A stretch of DNA of 64,000 nt, taken from an uncultured Cohaesibacter sp. (GTDB taxonomy: Bacteria > Pseudomonadota > Alphaproteobacteria > Rhizobiales > Cohaesibacteraceae). Every line of letters starts with the position of its first letter. Position 1 is the first letter of the stretch. The position numbers were made by a program, and so were the translations under genes. Under the pieces are notes generated by a model. The model saw only the letters and a program-made list of their open reading frames with translations. It ran no database searches and was not told the DNA's origin. The DNA lies in NCBI RefSeq assembly GCF_963662805.1, contig NZ_OY759852.1:1-64000 (forward strand), read 5' to 3'. Shown piece by piece: positions 61,876 through 64,000 of the stretch.

Positions 61876-62760
61876 CTAGCCTGTCATGCGAACCACATTG
61901 TTTGCTGCAAATGTGGAACGGAATTCCGAGGGCGACATGCCTTTCAACTTGAGGAAGTGACGATTGAAGTTGGACAAGTTGGCGAACCCAACTTCAAAAC
62001 AGATATCAGCGACACGGGTCTCCGGGTCGGCCAGCAACATGTGACAGGCCAGATCGATCCGCAGTTGGTTCTTGTAACGCACAAGGGTCATCCCCGTGTG
62101 GCGTTTGAAAGAGCGAGAGAAGGAACTCGGGCTCTGCCCGGTCAGTTCGGCCAGTTCGGCTTCCGTGATCTGGCTTGTGAGGTTCTCACGCAGATAGTGA
62201 ATGGCGCGGTTGACGCCGGTATCCTCGGCATTGCCCATTTCGAGCTGGAAATTGAGGCTTGCGAGAATCTGTGGTTCCGGAGCATGGACAAGGCGATCAA
62301 CAATCTCGCAGAAGAGCGCGATCCGCTTAACGCCACTTGCGTCGATGATTTCGGTCATCAATGGCTCGAGCGACTTGCCTGTTTCGTTGTCGAACAACAG
62401 ACCGCGCTGAGACCGATTGAGCAGACTGCGGAACGCTTCCATTTCGGGGATCGTTTCGAGCATCGATTCAATGAAGCTCTCGGGAAACTGAATCACCTGA
62501 CTGCGGCGGCGCTCGAACTTGTCCTTCGGAATATTGCTAATCCAGTTCTGAGGCAGATAGGGGCCAGTGATAACAAGTTGGCCTGGAGCAAAGTGACCGA
62601 TGTGATCGCCGATATAGAACTTGCCTGTCGTGGATACGACGAGGTGGATTTCATATTCGGGATGATAGTGCCAGCGCACTGTGCGGAACGGATATCCATG
62701 TTGCCAAGCGGCAAAGGATTCTCCCTTTCGAATATGCACAAGTTCGAGATCAGGCTGCAC
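61876..62760 (-). CDS. AraC-family transcriptional regulator
   Basis: This 294-residue protein starts at GTG (62760) with AGGAGG just upstream. An N-terminal cupin-type sensor domain contains VRWHYHPEYEIHLVVSTTG and the AraC DNA-binding domain is at the end, with two HTHs: TEAELAELTGQSPSSFSRSF and VADICFEVGFANLSNFNRHF. It lies ahead of the transporter genes on the same strand, and likely regulates this operon in response to the sugar or polyol. Confidence 0.92.
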   Translation of the reverse strand: MQPDLELVHIRKGESFAAWQHGYPFRTVRWHYHPEYEIHLVVSTTGKFYIGDHIGHFAPGQLVITGPYLPQNWISNIPKDKFERRRSQVIQFPESFIESMLETIPEMEAFRSLLNRSQRGLLFDNETGKSLEPLMTEIIDASGVKRIALFCEIVDRLVHAPEPQILASLNFQLEMGNAEDTGVNRAIHYLRENLTSQITEAELAELTGQSPSSFSRSFKRHTGMTLVRYKNQLRIDLACHMLLADPETRVADICFEVGFANLSNFNRHFLKLKGMSPSEFRSTFAANNVVRMTG

Positions 62761-63549
62761 TTTTTCCTCCTACCCGCATCTGACTTGATCCCTCCCAAGA
62801 CCAATTATTACCGGATGCGTTGGCTCAGAGTATATTCGGGAAAGTTTTTAGTTCTCCACATCACTACGGAGAAATATATAATACGTTTTTGACCTTCGTT
62901 TGTGAATTTTCGCATAATCTGGAATTCCTAGACACAGCCAAGGATCTCTAACTTCTATGGTTTTTACTGCCCACTTTTTATGCTGCAGCGCAGAAATTGG
63001 GCATGTATTAGCCTATAGTTCTACGAATATGCCCGAATGGGTATAATGCTATCAGCTCATTTTGTAGAGGTTTCTGACTACAACCGACATTCATGGGTGC
63101 CGTTTCTTGATACTATTTTGACCTTTGCGGTGACTTTTCGTCACACAAATATTCTTTGCAACCTATGCGAATGGGGTTTTCAGAAATGCTTTTCAAGGTT
63201 GAATTGAGACAAAATCCCGCCATGAAGTCACCCCTCCCAGACATAAACGTCACGAGCAATTGAGCGTCGGCTCCGACCTCAAAAAGGGGAAAATAAATTG
63301 AATTTGGCGGGGGAAAACTTTGGAAAATAAAAAAGAAGGGCAAATCCTGCCCTTCTTTTCTGACGACGGAGCGTGTTTCGCATTGATAGGCGGGCGTCGC
63401 GTCACAGGCGACAGAGTTGAACCGGTGAGAAGGGAAAGAGCTCAAGCATCTGCCACTGCTCCGACCGTCAAGACTTGCTTCAGGCGGTGATCGTTGCCTT
63501 GTTGGCAGGGCTCAGATTATCAAAGCCCCGCCCGGTCTTTCGCTCACCA
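62761..63549. other. AT-rich intergenic region between the AraC gene and the xylulokinase
   Basis: About 790 bases without a convincing gene; the stretch 62840-63130 is AT-rich. A 110-codon open frame on the minus strand (63113-63445) has no family pattern, overlaps a terminator and is not accepted. The region should contain the promoter for the AraC gene; no clear -35/-10 pair can be asserted. Confidence 0.5.
63323..63359 (-). terminator. Terminator after the xylulokinase gene
   Basis: AAAAGAAGGGCA (63331-63342) and TGCCCTTCTTTT (63348-63359) form a 12-base perfect stem with a five-base loop. On the minus strand it is followed by T-rich sequence (63323-63334). It could work in both directions because T-runs flank both sides. 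It separates the xylulokinase unit from the AraC/ABC operon. Confidence 0.85.
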
Positions 63550-64000
63550 TCATTTCTGCAAATTTAGATAAGTGTCTCTATAGACTTGATATTTCGGCGC
63601 GTATTTTTCTGCCAGAACAGGGTCAGGCCTGAACTCACCGTCAATTTTCGGCGGTGCAAAGACGCGCGCCGACGTATCTCCGGTCGCGCAGGCAGCTCCC
63701 AATTTTGCCGCTCCGAAAGCCGCGCCATAGTCTCCGCCTTCCGGCTTCAGCAAGGTCAATCCGGTGACAGCGGCCATGATTTGCAGCCACTGATCGGACC
63801 TGGCTCCGCCGCCCACGGCATAGACCGCTTCGATCTCGGTGCCCGCCGCCTTGAGGACACGCACGCAATCGGCAAAGGCCATCGCGACGCCTTCCATCGT
63901 TGCCTGCACGAGATCGGGCAATTGCGTCACGCGCTGCAATCCGGTGAAAGCACCGGTCGCATTTGGATTGTTATGCGGCGTTCTTTCGCCAGAAAGGTAT
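63550..64000 (-). CDS. xylB: Xylulokinase, C-terminal part (cut by the window edge)
   Basis: The open frame continues beyond the right edge. The visible 150 residues begin YLSGERTPHNNPNATGAFTG, the hallmark segment of xylulokinases, and continue through MEGVAMAFADCVRVLKAAG, YAVGGGARSDQWLQIMAAVT (ADP-binding region of FGGY kinases) and EGGDYGAAFGAAKLGA, ending in DTYLNLQK. It phosphorylates D-xylulose. It is probably part of a xylose or polyol operon lying to the right, and it supports the pentitol theme of the left neighbour. Confidence 0.92.
   Translation of the reverse strand, partial: YLSGERTPHNNPNATGAFTGLQRVTQLPDLVQATMEGVAMAFADCVRVLKAAGTEIEAVYAVGGGARSDQWLQIMAAVTGLTLLKPEGGDYGAAFGAAKLGAACATGDTSARVFAPPKIDGEFRPDPVLAEKYAPKYQVYRDTYLNLQK

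Noticed and set aside
63113..63445. Possible 110-residue gene on the minus strand
   Set aside because: It overlaps a strong terminator, has no homology-like pattern and no good ribosome-binding site.

Overview
The window looks like chromosomal DNA of a marine-type alphaproteobacterium: moderately GC-rich by eye, nearly every gene preceded by a clear Shine-Dalgarno sequence, TRAP and ABC uptake systems everywhere, and a Ruegeria/Sinorhizobium-style ectoine degradation cluster. A Hyphomicrobiales relative such as Cohaesibacter or a Stappiaceae member would fit, but no marker gene (rRNA, tRNA, ribosomal protein) is present to prove it. Apart from the first kilobase, the window is a series of catabolic operons, each with its own transporter and regulator, mostly on the minus strand.

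Region by region. (1) 1-1080: the edge of a prophage or prophage remnant: the tail of an unknown gene, a single-stranded-DNA-binding protein, a PrtN-type pyocin activator, a terminator, and a block of short GTACGACT repeats ending in a perfect palindrome. (2) 1321-15491, minus strand: an ectoine/5-hydroxyectoine utilisation cluster. The MocR-type regulator enuR lies upstream of uehABC (TRAP transporter), usp, eutA, eutB, eutC, doeA (frameshifted here), an M20-family deacetylase where the usual AstE-like doeB is expected, doeC, doeD and the Lrp/AsnC regulator doeX. (3) 15587-24301: a dipeptide-type ABC transporter (with a fused permease-ATPase), a GntR regulator, and divergent genes for an M20 carbamoylase-type amidohydrolase and an acetamidase/formamidase. 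(4) 24436-41640: the most striking part. A RutR-like TetR regulator diverges from one long co-directional run: beta-alanine transaminase, (methyl)malonate-semialdehyde dehydrogenase, beta-ureidopropionase, dihydropyrimidinase, an NMT1/THI5-type ABC importer, all of cofG-cofH-cofD-cofC-cofE for coenzyme F420, an F420:NADPH oxidoreductase (frameshifted at its end) and a luciferase-like F420-dependent oxidoreductase, closed by a good terminator. (5) 41717-53014: a PrpR-type sigma-54 activator diverges from a dipeptide-type ABC importer, a cytoplasmic BNR/sialidase-like protein, a four-carbon acid sugar kinase (DUF1537) and a DapA-family aldolase. A near-perfect sigma-54 promoter lies in front of that operon. 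(6) 53011-64000: a pentitol/pentulose operon (AraC regulator, ribose-type ABC importer, two short-chain dehydrogenases, an FGGY kinase, a HAD phosphatase), ending in an orphan protein that resembles BREX-type ATPases but has lost its catalytic P-loop lysine. A xylulokinase gene is cut by the right window edge.

How the parts work together. Regions 2-6 are import-then-degrade modules for compatible solutes, amides, pyrimidines, an unknown acid sugar or glycoconjugate, and polyols. The strongest candidate for an undescribed system is region 4, where complete F420 biosynthesis is built into a pyrimidine (or hydantoin) degradation operon that shows no classical dihydropyrimidine dehydrogenase. Region 5 is a second candidate: a sigma-54-controlled pathway whose substrate cannot be named from known families. 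All family assignments were made by reading the translated sequence and motifs; no database search was run.
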